Shown piece by piece: positions 36,575 to 49,900 of a stretch of DNA of 64,000 nt. The position numbers were made by a program, and so were the translations under genes. The notes beneath the pieces were generated by a model. The model worked only from the letters and a program-made list of their open reading frames with translations, ran no database searches and was not told the origin of the DNA. Within the stretch, counting starts at the first letter, position 1. Each line of letters opens with the position of its first letter. Source of the DNA: Tubulanus polymorphus (lineage: Eukaryota > Nemertea > Palaeonemertea > Tubulaniformes > Tubulanidae); the NCBI RefSeq assembly GCF_964204645.1, contig NC_134031.1, positions 7,662,501 to 7,726,500 of the forward strand. The letters are read 5' to 3'.

Positions 36575-36855
36575 AGCTGCGATCACACAGAGATGATTTG
36601 GCACGGGCCAAATTGACAGCATTGACCAAACCCGAGTCAAATTTGCCCGTGCCTAATTAGAGAGAGCGCTCGCACACAAACCACTCACTCGATACTAAAC
36701 AAAGCAAAGTGAGTCATCCGGAACCTGCTGCAATTCAAATGCAATCATTTGTCCTGTGCTAGAATTTGAAATTTGGCTCAGGCGTGGCCCGACATTTTTG
36801 GTTGGGCCAAACATGCTCAGGCCCATCTGCCAAAAACACTTGTGTGATCGCAGTT
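36575..36855. mobile_element. 281-bp MITE, best copy of the GCGATCACAC family
   Basis: TIRs AGCTGCGATCACACAGAG and TTGTGTGATCGCAGTT; inside, GATTTGGCACGGGCCAAA on the left mirrors GGCCCATCTGCCAAA on the right. The element ends 875 bases before the first GPSM2 exon and so lies in its promoter or first intron. Confidence 0.8.
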
Positions 36856-37730
36856 AAAATTCCTTTTCGGGTATACAGCCAAAACTGGTTTTCCATGAAT
36901 CGCATCATTCGCATGTAACCGTAATATCTATTCAAAGAAAACTTATGCGTAACCTAAAGTTCATGTATGACAAAACGAATAATTATCAAGGGTGTTGAGA
37001 AATGATACCTTTGCCACAGATCGAGTTGGAACACTGAAATAGATCTTACTTTAACGGAATACTTGCCGTACAGAATACATGATACAATAAGTATATAAAT
37101 ACCATCACATATACTGTAAATGTTACTGGATAACAGCTGACGGCATTGACACTATTCACCTCCGATCCTCGGCAATCCTGATCAGATTTCAGCCATTGAA
37201 ATTGAATCGGTTACAATATCATATCACGACTTTGATCGACAGTCTGGTATATATTTGATTGAGCTGTTATTCGGCTCTTCGATGTCTCTCGCCTTGGCCA
37301 GGAAAGTTTACATTCGTTATGTCAATCCCTGATGAATGAGTAGTCGATCCATTTTACGTTTATGTTAACCCTTTATATAGCAATTCATTTATCTGTTTGG
37401 TATCGAACAATGTGTCTATATTTATCCTTTAAGTTAACATTGACTCTCTCTATATATATGTATCGTGTAATTTACCTTTGCCATTCACTTAGTCATCTCC
37501 TCTGCAACGTCGTAACTGTCTTCGGTCTAGTCAGGGAGGTGGGAGTCAATTTCCTATTGATCTAGTTTGTTCCTCGGCAGCCAAGATACATTTTAAATGG
37601 TAACGGTCTGAAACATTTATCGTCGGTGTATCTATTTATTATCTGACGAAAAGTTATGTAAGAAGATGAAATTACATACATTTTTAGTTTATAAGGTTTT
37701 AATGAATACTTATGTTTTTGTATATTTTAG
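36856..37730. promoter_or_regulatory. GPSM2: Region upstream of first GPSM2 coding exon
   Basis: No exon recognised. It ends in a T-rich tract and TTTTAG before 37731, so it is at least partly intron. Any 5' untranslated exon and promoter lie here or further upstream; I cannot place them. Confidence 0.25.
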
Positions 37731-37970
37731 GCCTTCGTGTAATGGTCCGATGGAAGGGACATGTATGGAGTTGGCACTCGAAGGAGAACGCCTCTGTAAA
37801 TCTGGTGATTGTCGGTCGGGCGTCCAGTTTTTCGAGGCAGCCGTCGAAGTCGGAACCGATGATCTCAAGACATTAAGTGCCATCTATAGTCAATTAGGAA
37901 ACGCATATTTCTATCTACAAGAGTACATAAAAGCATTGGAATACCATAAGCATGATCTAAACTTAGCGCG
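37731..37970 (+). CDS. GPSM2: GPSM2 exon with start codon; TPR1 and start of TPR2
   Basis: Acceptor TATATTTTAG, donor GTAAGT. ATG at 37750-37752 begins MEGTCMELALEGERLCKSGD, which parallels the start of the TPR domain in vertebrate LGN (MEASCLELALEGERL). TAIYSQLGNAYFYLQEY-type residues follow (SAIYSQLGNAYFYL). The six codons before the ATG (from G of 37731) are open, so an upstream coding exon adding an N-terminal extension, as in longer human isoforms, is possible. The open frame running upstream to 37666 reads through the acceptor and is intronic. The exon ends in phase 2 (CG|A, Arg). Confidence 0.93.
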
Positions 37971-40900
37971 GTAAGTATTATATTGAAGTTGATAATGTCA
38001 GCCATCATATGCGTCGTCTAATCCCAATGCGGTGTCTCCATATAGTTATCAAGGGCAGATTTAAGGGGGTAGACCAGGTTGACTACTCCCCCCCTTCTGG
38101 AATTTTTTTTGCAAACGAAATTTTAAAAGAACAAAAAATGTATCCTAATGGGCGTGATGAGGGCCAGAAAAGCTCCCGTTTTATCTAAATAAGTGCCTAC
38201 TCCAGTTTAATGGCCCACCCCATTAAAAGAATCCTAGATCCTCCATTGTTTATGCCCTAGTTTGTTGTGTAGTTGAAATTTTCTAATGAAAGATGACAGC
38301 ACCTGTCGTGCAGTTGTAAAATCTTGAAGGCCACTGGACACTATCTTGATTTAAGTAGGATTACAGGTGGATGGCGATTGGCCTGGTTTTCATTATGGTT
38401 CAGTTTATTTATCACGCGCCCATACATCTAGATCTCTGTATAGCCGAATGATCAGTGTACACCGTTTCTTTAGTGCACACTTTCCCGATCTCATCAAGTC
38501 AGCCAGCAGCAGCAGCGTTATGGAAGTAAAGCCTGTTGCGCACAGGGGACGTTTTCGATTTGCTCGTGTTGAATGAAAAAGTTGTTCGCTGTTGAAAGGT
38601 TTTGCTCGGGGTTGCCCAACATCAAACATGTTTATAAAATTGCTCAGCGATCGCTCAGAGTTGCCGTGTGTGTGGCAGCTGGAGACACCAAGCAACAAGC
38701 AACTCATCAACTAGCCAATGAGTGAGCTAAGGATTATCATGTGATACTTCCAAATACGGCGAGTTCCGAGGCGGTAGCGCGGCCATCTTGACAAGTCACA
38801 TGATATAGATTATTGCCGGGATAGATAATCACCTCTCAGTCTCATTGGCACACTGGAGACACCTAGCGATTGATTGCTCAAGAATCACTTGTAGAACCAA
38901 TCACAGCAACCAGCGACTAAAAAATTGCCCTGTGTGCCCCAGGCTTAAGGATGCACCTCACTGCAGGAAGACACATTCAGAGCTGCCAAGTGTTCCTGAT
39001 TTTTCAGTACATTTTGTATTTTGTCACTATTTCATCTCAAGAAATACTTATTCGATTCATTTGATGTGATCAGGAATGGCTTACTTGCCATTTTTCTACA
39101 TATTTCACAGTGGCCCTATAAAGCCTAACTCGCATCACATAAGATTTGATTGGATTGTGTGTGATTCTGCCTTAAGAGAATGCTCATTAGTTGAATCTCA
39201 AGTCCCTGTCCACTACTACACTTCATCTTGAACTAACTGATGTCATGCAAAATGTAGGTCCCCTCTTTTTGATTACGACCTTAAGTTCCGTCTTTCCGTA
39301 CATTCAGGCAGGCCAGCCTTATCCGCTAGCCTTGAAAATAGAATATGTCTTATGTGATCCGACATGATCAATCTTAATTCTCATGTCACAACGATTCCTT
39401 AAATCGACAATGGGATCTCTAAAGTAGGTCATGTTGTAATTACGTTTAAACAGCTGGGCTTGGTTTTATATACTGGTATAACCTTTAACCCGGGGGGGGG
39501 GGGTGGGGGGGCTAACTTAATTGAAAATGAATTGAGTTAGCCACGGGTTAAAGGTAATACCAGTTTATAAAACTGGCCCCTGAGTATCGGGTCATCTCTC
39601 ACTTGGTCTTAAATGACCCAATGTCAGCAATCCCGTACTTATAGGAACGTCTTCGTCTACGTTGTTGATATCACTCCCGGCGTTATAGGGTGTGAAAGTG
39701 TCGGTGCTGAAAAGGTCAAATTTATAACCGACAAAAAATTCATCGGCAGACAAATCTTGATCAATACTGGCAGATGTATGGACGTAACGACGATGCAGTA
39801 TCTAGCCGAGATCGATACGCTGTTTTCATGGTAACCAATTTTATTTGTTTCCGATATCGATCATCGTCAACCTTTTCTTAATGAGATAGTATCATATTCT
39901 TATAAAGTATCATCTGAACGTTAGTTAGTACTCGTCTGACCTGTTTGAGAGATATCTCGCCGCGGTACAGCGGTGCTGCGACAACATAGGTTTTTTGTAT
40001 ATATCGTTGTGGCTGTCAATTCATATGCGTCTCGAAATGTCGGTTGACGATTCGGATTTCGATGTGATATTTTTGTATGACATCTGTAACCATTTCATGT
40101 ACAGCACAAATCGTGACGATGATGATGATGAAGATGATGACAGGTTTGATTGAGGTTGAACATCAAATATGCAGCATATATTTAAATTGCAGGCATATAT
40201 TCAAATTTCTTTTTATGCCAATTCATGCGAAACAGAGATTGATCACATTGAAGATAATTTGGAATCTCTGTAATTATGTTGTTTAGTAGCTAGCAATTTT
40301 TTTTCTTCAAATTTGTGTCTTCTACTAAGAGTGAAATTTGTAAATGCATGCGTTCACGGTAAACTAGTAGTATCATCGCACCTTGTTACCTTTGTGGGTC
40401 AAGTGGTATTTCATGAAATATCTATATGATATGTGAATTCCTTGTAAGAGAGAAGGCCAAGGGGCAATGAATCTTGAAATCATAGAGTAAAGTAAGGATG
40501 AGCTCAAGATGTTACCCTATGGTAAGGATGACCCCTCTAACATCTCTGCCAATGATATCTAGGAATAGTTTAATGGCAAACATTTTGATCAACTTGTGGT
40601 TTACTTTATCCTAAGCGAGCAGCCATCTTTATTTTTGTAGCAGGAGGTCTTATCTACAAGCCAGTTGAGGCGAGTTTAAGTATAACACCAGGAAATTCAA
40701 TCCCCAGTTGATAACAGTTTAAACCGGTCTTAAAACGAGTCTTTGGGGATAATTCCTGAGTTAACTTTATAAGTCAAGTCTTGAATAATGTAACAGATAG
40801 GAAGTGGTCAGCTTTATCGAATTCTATCTATGCAATTGACATTCATCTCTGCATGCCTGCCCTTCATACGTAGATGGATGTAAAAAATCATGGATGGAGC

Positions 40901-43900
40901 CTAACTTATCATCTTCATTTTTAAGTCTGGGTCTGCCTTTATTAGGGTTTTCTGACTTTCGTCGAAAACCCTCTTGAAATTCTGTTGATTATTATTATTA
41001 TATATTTTCCGCCGATTTCGTCAAATAAAATTCATCTTCATTCAGATTCGGCAACTGACAGCTTCGAAACGAAATGTATAAATTGATACTGTAATAATCG
41101 TCTCTCTGAACCAACAGATTGTCTGAATGTACTTTCCATCCTATTTGAAACTTGAAATTACTTATTAGGTTACTGTAAATAAAGAATTGAATTGAATTGT
41201 TAGACAACAAGCACCGGCGAAATAACAGTTTGTGACGTCATTTAGTAAGTAGATAAAGGAGGGCTCCGAGAATTTCCAAATCACGGGGGACTATACTGGG
41301 GTTAGACCATTCAACCAAAAAGAGGATTGCTCCGATAATATCCAAATCATCTCATTTTATTTTTTCCATCGAATACCCGGTAATTAATTTATCCTTTCGA
41401 TCACATGCATCCAGAAAACCCGTTATCGCTGCTTTGCAGCTATATTTATTCTAGTAGCTGTGCATTGCTTTATAACCAATCCATAGTCACTTAGTGTATC
41501 ACATGATTCAGCAAAATGTTGATTCCGACATTCACCATTAGATTATTTGTTAAGATTTTATCCTGTGAAATACTGGTTTTATTTTGTTAGATGGATACAG
41601 AAATGTGAAACGTATTATTCATCGACTATTGGGTTTGAATGTATTTTCTCTCATATATTAATGTAATGTTATTGAAATTCCTTTGTGCATAGGCATCTCT
41701 GACCTCACCGGAAACTATTCCGCCATGGCATGCTGCACCTGTATGGATTACCTCTATTAAGCATAAAGCGTGTGTGATCTGTGGATCTTTCATTCTAATA
41801 AATCATCGGCCACATGAGAAAATCTTTTTTTAGATGACGTTGACGGCGATCATTAAGATACCGGATATAGTGAATGATGGAAGATGGTATAGAGCATGAT
41901 GGCAGAAGACCTGGTTTATTGATTTTTCTGCTATTCTGTTCTATATCGTGAATAATCCGCTGCTGCTGCTGCTACATGATATCAGTCGATGTCTGGTTAA
42001 GTGCGGCTTCCATTGTCACCGATCATAATTTTTGTTCTTTATTTTTTTAATGTTTTTTCAATAATTTCAGAACATTGGGCGATAAGCTAGGCGAAGCGAA
42101 AGCTAGCGGTAACCTTGGCAACACATTTAAAGTTCTTGGTAAATTCGACGAGGCTATAGCGTGCTGTCAAAGACATTTGGACATCTCAAGGGAATTATCA
42201 GATCGGGTAAGTTGATATTGGATGTCTTGCCCAAATTCTTTATCATTTACCCACTTGTCCATAATCAGTTTCATAATAACTTTTATAGGCATCTTAGTCC
42301 CATTTCTTGTATCAATGTTTTCTCTATGGTACTGAGCCCCTCATTTAACACTTGGTCTAAGCAGTTGCTAAAGCCCTTACTGTTTTAGATAGATTTACCA
42401 GTGTTTACTATTGCAAACCATTGCACAGTCGCCCGCAGGAGCTGCTGAAGCCCAAAGCTGGTTTAAACAGCCACATAGGATCAACTTTAGAGGAGCAGAG
42501 GATATATTGGACAAAAAGTTGATCGATTTGGTTCAGAACAATTCATTTCATTGTGGTTCTCCGGATATTTGCTGTCCAGAATTCCTTAGGGATAATATAT
42601 TGAGTTGCTTTACCACGAAGCAGGCACAGGTGGAACAAATCAATTCAAGGTATTTCCCGTTAGCTGTTTCCTCAACACGGCTGTGGAGGGTCCTGGATGG
42701 GCACGATCATGTTTTTTTGTAACATAGCAATTTTGTCCCCACCTTTAGCTGCTTTGAGAACTTGGGTTCACTTCATGTATCAGGGATGAGAATTCCCTGC
42801 GGATCCGGGGTTTCCCGCGGATTTCCATATTGAAAAATATCAATTTTCCAAATAGTCCAAAATTGATGTAAAAGTATGGGGGGGGTGATGATCTCACTCA
42901 ATTGGCCCGGCGCGATCGGTAATCAGGTGAACCGTAAAAGCGTTCAGTGCCTGTTTTACTTATGGTTGCGTAAAAGTATCGCATTTCAATGCATATTCAT
43001 TGCAACACTGATTTTGTATCTACATTTGTACTACGATGAGTGTGTATGTATTTTATCGATCGGTTGCAGACACGCGCGTGCGGCAGCGGTAGTAATGTAT
43101 ATAGGCCTACTTACTGCTGCCGCGCGTGTGTGGCGAACGCCTTCAGATATTATACACTACTGGGAGATGATTTTTAGTGAGCATTCATCGGCGCATTTTA
43201 TCTGCAATAATTCAGGGCTCGACCCGTAATTCATGAGATGCTGAATGTCATCGAATGAGGATGTACCACATTGGAACTAGCCATTACCTTCCAAAATATA
43301 ATAGTCGTTCATGGGTTCAAGATCGCTCTAAGTGCTCGGAAAACGCTTTTAATTTCTAAAATTTTCTTGGGGTGGACCCCCAAACCCCTCGAAATCGCTT
43401 CGCACCTTTGGCGCTCGCGAGTGCTGACGGCTACACTGTCAGCTGGTTTCGCGTGTGTAACTCAAGAAAAAAAACCGCGGATTTTATGGTCGGCATTCTC
43501 ATTTCTGATGTATGTACAGGTGACTATATTCCTTCTTCGCCATGGAACCAAAACTGAAGAACCAATCGATGAGTTAATTGAACTATTGCAGTAAAGACCA
43601 TACCTGTACGATCCAACCATTCTAGATCATGTCAATGCTACTGAGATAACCACCAGCATTTGGCTGGCTATCACTGAAAAAAATGGGACTCAAAAACAAA
43701 ATGTGGCGAGGACAGACATTTCTGCCATGTGGTGTGATGAATGATAGAATTTAAAACAGGCTTGACCGACCAGTGACCAAAACATACATCTACCACCGCA
43801 TGTGTGCCCACCTTGTGGAAAACAGCTTTACTATCCTAAGATAAATGTTTCATGCTGCATGCAGGATGATGAACGAAGAGAAATCATCCAGGCGCTTAGC

Positions 43901-46900
43901 CCAGGGTGATGAGCATCATCCTTAGACCTGAAGGATACTTATTTCAAGGTGGTTTGCAGAAGTACTTCAGGATGAAGAAGAAAGGTTCCCTGTACCAGTT
44001 GTATGCCCTTCCATGAAGGTGTGCCCGTGCACTCACTTGGGATGATCATCGGGTATTTTTTCAAGAAAGAATATAAAGAGGTGGTAGACTTGGTTTGAGA
44101 TTTAGAGCCTTAGGGTTGCCATATGTCATATCATTAGCAGAGCCTTGCATCATTTGAGGAGGTTATGGCAATACTGAATAGTCCTCGGTTGATCCCCTTT
44201 TTCTGCTAGAGGTGCTTGAGTACATGAAACCTGATAACTATTCTATAGGAATGTTCACAAAAGTGCACTGTGTCCCTCAATACAGATGGGAGGTCACCTA
44301 GAGAGGTTTCAAATGTCCATGTTTTCACTTTGGAAAACTATAAACCACTGAAAAAGGCTGGCAGTTAGGAAGATTTAGCTCACCTGAAACATCAAGGCAC
44401 CTGTAGATCTGCTATCAAATTAGTACAAGAAACGTAAATCAAGTCAAATTTTTCAGTCTGTTGTATGTTGGAGTAATTGTATAGCGATAATTGTATATGT
44501 AGCTATTAATATCACAGCTAGCTCACAATCGCTACGTGACCAACCCGCTCATAGCCGCTCCTGCAAAGCAGCTAACGGTAAAATGTTGGATCAATTTTTT
44601 TCCACCCACCTCCATGTCCGCCTCCGCTTCCGCCAGCGTCTTGTGCAAAACTAGCCTTATGGAATTCACCACCACTCCAAGGACTCGACCACAAAATCAA
44701 TGGGTTTGCATGGCGGTCATGTCATGCCATAACCTATACATGTATAGATAAATATAATTTTGAAAATCCCATTACTAATTTGCCGATTAACACAGATCCA
44801 TAGGTGAAGTATTTGAACGAAAAAGACTTTGTTCTTTTCGATGACGTCCCAATTAATATTTACCCTGACTTATTTATACTCAAGTTGTGATCAATACATC
44901 GGAGTCGATGTTATGTGTTTCATGTGCATTAATCAATTTTTTTTGGTCGATTTCGGATACGGTACACATTTTTCAATATCTGAGCGTGCGTCTGTCACTA
45001 GGGTTACGCGATGTACTCCTCGCCACAACAACAAGCACAGTGCTTTGGGATGGTGGCATTGATTTTACTTTCAGCCCCCACTTGAAATTACGGTCTACAA
45101 AATCCATTAGTTACTATTTGAAAAGTCTTCAAAACATCTCATCATTGAAAAATACTCTATATGAATCTCACCTGTCCAATAACTGGCTGATTCATGTTTT
45201 ATTCTTTCAAACCAATTAAAATCGTGCCACATGAAACAAATTCATAATTCTGGCTATCCACCTAAACAGTTTATATTTTGGAAGGATTATTTATTGTCTA
45301 ACTGATGGCTGAATTTTTGATGACAGGTCAAAATGTTCTTTAATCAAAGGTTTGAATGTTTCTAAGATTAGGGGCGGATGGGTCTCTGAAAGTCCCTGAA
45401 AATTTCAAAATGCAACGTGCTAAATTTGACTCAAACCTGATCTGTGCCAAATCGTCTCTATGTGGGCTTTACATTGTGGATTCACCCCTGCAAATAGTAT
45501 CAAAATAAGTTCATTATTTTTATAAAGATTTTCTTATATATTGTAGGTTGGGGAGGCACGTGCATTATACAACCTTGGCAATGTGTACCATGCGAAAGGA
45601 AAACATGCTGGTCGTAGTGGACATCAAGATCCTGGTGAATTTCCTCAGGAGGTCAAAGACTGTCTACAAAGAGCTACTGAATTCTATGAGTGAGTAAAGC
45701 TCGATATCGGATGATGCTGCAAAATAAATTGTATGTTCTAAAGGAATTCTAATGAAATTTAAATTTTTTAATGATTAAATTGATTACATTTTGCTCTTGC
45801 AACAGAGATAAGTCAATAAGTCAGGTCTAATGAACAAATGCTAACTTAAATATGTTACCTACATTCACTTTCGTCATCCACCAGACCAGCCCTTCATCCA
45901 TAGACGGAATCGAGTTATTTTCAGTGTTTAACATGCTATGAAGGATTTTCTTTATATTTGGTTTATGAATGTGATCTTGTGGCCTTTTTGTGCCAAAAAG
46001 GTCATTTTAAGTCTGAATTAATGGGCATGTAGCTCCTTCAAGGCTTGTTATTATATTGAAATTTGGGATGCGTATTCTTTTGTTATATTAAAATTTGAGA
46101 TGCATATATTTTGAAGGATCTCAAACCTATTACACAGGTTTTTCGATCAGTTGATTGTTTTGCAATCAGTGGCCGGCATAGTATCATCAGTCATGTTCAT
46201 AGATAAAGAATGGCTTTGAGGAAAGTAACGACAGGTTTTAAGTCGTATTGTCTGTATAAAATAATTGTTACCACTGTGTTCATGGTATCACACCTGCATA
46301 CAGCTTGGTATTATGACAACTTGAACTTTTACCCCTCAGCCGGTAGTCCCAAAGGGTATTGGGATTGCCTTTGTTCATCTATCTGTCTGACTGTATGTCC
46401 AGTAAGAGCTTGTTTTTGCTCAACGGTCTACACTTTTCAACCAATTTTCTAATAACTTGGTAGGCAGATTAAAGATGGGAAGAAGAATGAGGATGTGCCC
46501 TAATCTTGTTGGCTAGGTCATCAAAGATAGCCACCAGAGCCATATGAGCCATATTTGAGGGAAATATTTTGGACCTTGTTTCCAATTTTACAGTCTACAG
46601 TTTTGGATCATTTCCTCATTACTTGTTATCCAGATTATGGATGGGAGGAGGATGAGCCTTATTGTCTAGAACTTAATGCGTTGTCGAAGATGATTGTAGA
46701 CTGAGGAGCTAAAGAAGCTTTTAATGTTGTTGAGAGGCATTGAATATCCAAGTTGTCAGAATACCAAGCAATATGCAGGTGTGATACCATGAACACATCT
46801 AACACCTGTAAAAGGATCTTAAAATCCATTATTTAAGTGATCGATAACCTATGTAGTTTTGTTTTGATATTTTATTTGTCATTCACTGTATTTCATTATT

Positions 46901-49900
46901 TTTGTTGTACTACTCCATTTCTTGAAAATTGGTATCAGATGTTTTTTCTACTCACCGTTCATTGATACCGTATTAATCCTATTTTGCAGAGCCAATTTGA
47001 GAATTGTTCGGGAACTGCAGGATCGTGCCGCTCAAGGTCGCGCTTGTGGTAACCTCGGCAACACGCATTATTTATTAGGAAATTTCAAACAGGCCATTAC
47101 TTACCACGAAGAGGTACATTAGAAAGCAAATCTTTCTATATTTACAAAATAAAAAACACAAGTGGTAATAAGTAGGTGATTTAGTTTTGAGCAAGGCCTC
47201 AAGCCGCTATTTAGATTGTTAACATGCTGATGTATCAGATATTGTTTTTGAGTTGTGCCTATCATGATTGCGCCTATCATGATAGCTCAAAACGTTCCTT
47301 CAACACTTTTTATAACCACCGAAAAGAATAATCTGTTTCCCAGAAGAGCATAATCGAAAAGGCCTCAGTTATTGTGCTTATGAGGGCATGGTTTAACTTT
47401 CCAACTAATCGTAAACTAAAATCAGGAAGAAATGAGATTGATTCAGGAGTTGAAATGATTTTGTGAAACTGGATCCTAGACCTAAAAAAAGATTAAATTT
47501 GAGCCAATTAGAAAAATTTATTTCAAATGCATTGATGTTTCTTAATATTACACCAGTAGTTGAGGCTGATTTGATAAAGATTCCGAGATAACGTTTGTTT
47601 CTTTTTTTTCAGCGATTATCCATAGCGAAGGAGTTCGGTGACAAATCAGCGGAGAGGAGAGCGTACAGTAACCTAGGAAACGCACATATATTCTTGGGCG
47701 AATTCGACCAAGCTGCAGAACACTATAAGTAGGTTGATTGATAAATGAATGGCATTAATCACACAGTGCTATAAATCAGGCTATAAATCAGGTCCAGTTC
47801 ATTGATTTGTGAATGATTGAATTCAAGTTTTAGGAATGTTATGTCGAAGTTGTAGACCCTTTCAGAAAGTTGCTGTTATAGATACTTATACAGTATATAT
47901 CTGCCCATACATACATACATATGGGTTCGAATCCTGGTGGTGACAGAGTTTCTTCGTCGAAGGTTCTTGTCTGCGTGGCACTCAGTGGGTTGAGGATATT
48001 TAAAAAAAACTATTGAACCAGAAGTGCATTTAATTAGGGATCATTCAATTAGTACGTACGCGTGAATTTGCTGATTTTTAACCCCCTACCATAGGCAAAC
48101 TATCCCCTCCCCCATGTGCCTACGCTATAGTAGTATATTAGTAACGACCTCTAATGCAAATGTAAGCATGTGTGGATGAAACATTCTATGTCTCTTTCTG
48201 TGACTTCGACATATGAGACTTGTAAATGCAAGCAATTTATGATTCTTTACACTTGTCTTTGTGAATAAGTGATGAAAAATTTATAGGATGAGCAGAAAAA
48301 TGAAACCCGGCTTATGAGTTACAATGATTCAATGACAACGTTCGTACTGCATATGGAGTACAGTGCATACAGCTGTTCATAACCCTAACCCATACTCCTT
48401 ACATACACAACCATACATATTTTGAATAGAATTTTCAAACCTCCTGCCCAATGCGTACGTACTAATTTAATGGTCCCATAGAACAAACTGATAACATTTT
48501 GGTATACTCGGTTCATAAGCTATGGAAACTCGTTCATGTGAGGTAAGTCAATGCGAGGATTTAGATTTTTGGTTGAGTAGATTGGTAAGATGGTGGGTAT
48601 TTACTACATCTTTCTATATTTCAATACGTTGCTGTCTTGGTTTACTCTCTCAGAATACCTCTCCTCGAATGGAGCTTCGCAAATGGAGCCAGTCAGTTGA
48701 GAAACCAGGCTAAACAAATGCCATTTTATGGAAGCCTACATTAAAGCCTGGCGCACATAGGCAACGTTTTCTAGCAATTCCCGAGCAAACGCCCAATTTG
48801 CTCAGTGTCGAATGAAAAAATTGCTCCTCTGTGGCAACGGGAGACAGAAATCGTTGTCGAAAGGATTTACTCCAATATCAAACATGTTTGATATGGGGGA
48901 ATGGAAAATTGCTCATCGCTCATTGATCATTTAGGTCACTATTTGCGTTGTTTTCATATTGTTATAAAAGCACGCGTGAATGAAAAAGTTGCGCGGTAAC
49001 ATCTTTTAGGTAAAAGTTATAGATATCAGCTTGGAGTAATCATTTGAAATGATTACCCCAAGATATCACCATCGATTGATCGTATATTTCCATTTCAGGA
49101 AAACGTTGCAAATCGCGAAACAATTAACGGACAAGGCTTTAGAAGCGCAAGCTTGCTATAGTTTAGGTAACACATACACATTGTTACGTGACTATGAAAC
49201 GGCTATCGAATATCATTCCCGCCATTTGCTTATCGCTCAAGAGCTCAAGGACCGTGTCGGCGAGGGTCGTGCGTGTTGGAGCCTCGGCAATGCCCACACT
49301 GCGCTCGGTAACCACGAGAAAGCGTTGTATTACGCCAATCGTCACCTGGAAATATCCGAAGAGGTGAGTTTAGTGGTAGATGGAATTATTCGCATCAAAT
49401 ACCTTAGAAATATAGATTTCAATTGGGTTTTGAATATGATTGTTAAAAAAAGATTATACGCCCTGTTTCGCTCCCCGAATACAACCGTTGAAATCTTTCT
49501 TTTCATTCTTTTGCTAATAATGATGCCCTTGTATTTATCGATCACTAACTACCTTGTAGATAAGGACTAGAAATTATTTAGAACATTTCGCAAAAAAGAA
49601 AACCGTTTGGTATCTTGTGCCAACATTCCAACAGTGGGAAATGACAGTGCTTTATCTAGTGCTTCATCTCTTCTGCTTGTTTGTCTCAACTTAAGTCACA
49701 TTTTTCTCTAAAATTCCAGTCATCTGCGCTTTGTAGCTCAGACAGCTCTTCAACGTGTGGCGCTAAACATTCATACATGATAATGATACATGTACACGGT
49801 ACATGTACATGCTTGTAGTAATGTCTAATTGTGTGTAGATACAACTTAAACTAAGATCCAGAAACCAGAATATCTTTAATTTCTGATTAGTTTTGATTTT

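Larger units (their letters stand above)
37971..42070 (+). other. GPSM2: GPSM2 intron 1 (4.1 kb), repeat-rich
   Basis: Holds a 421-bp MITE (38527-38947), a foldback with a G-run (39452-39582), an exon-like island (39645-39830), a GAT repeat at about 40118-40138, an AATTGAATTGAATTG tail after AATAAAG at 41178-41200, and a GCTGCTGCTGCTGCT run at 41960-41975. The remainder shows nothing recognisable. Confidence 0.7.
42207..45546 (+). other. GPSM2: GPSM2 intron 2 (3.3 kb) with transposon debris
   Basis: Contains an unidentified 103-codon open frame (42411-42722), a CCCAAACCCC/GCGCTCGCGA-type block related to the 20535 element (43370-43415), a MADF-like remnant and a reverse-transcriptase-like remnant (separate entries), and the right end of a GCGATCACAC MITE (45412-45470). 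Confidence 0.6.

Noticed and set aside
37666-37730. ATG at 37666 as GPSM2 start
   Set aside because: The frame runs through a T-rich tract and TTTTAG directly before conserved sequence; the start peptide at 37750 matches the family.
43271-43594. 107-codon frame as an intact gene
   Set aside because: Its 5' half is repeat sequence (GGTGGACCCCCAAACCCC block) and its 3' end runs into the broken MADF-like remnant.
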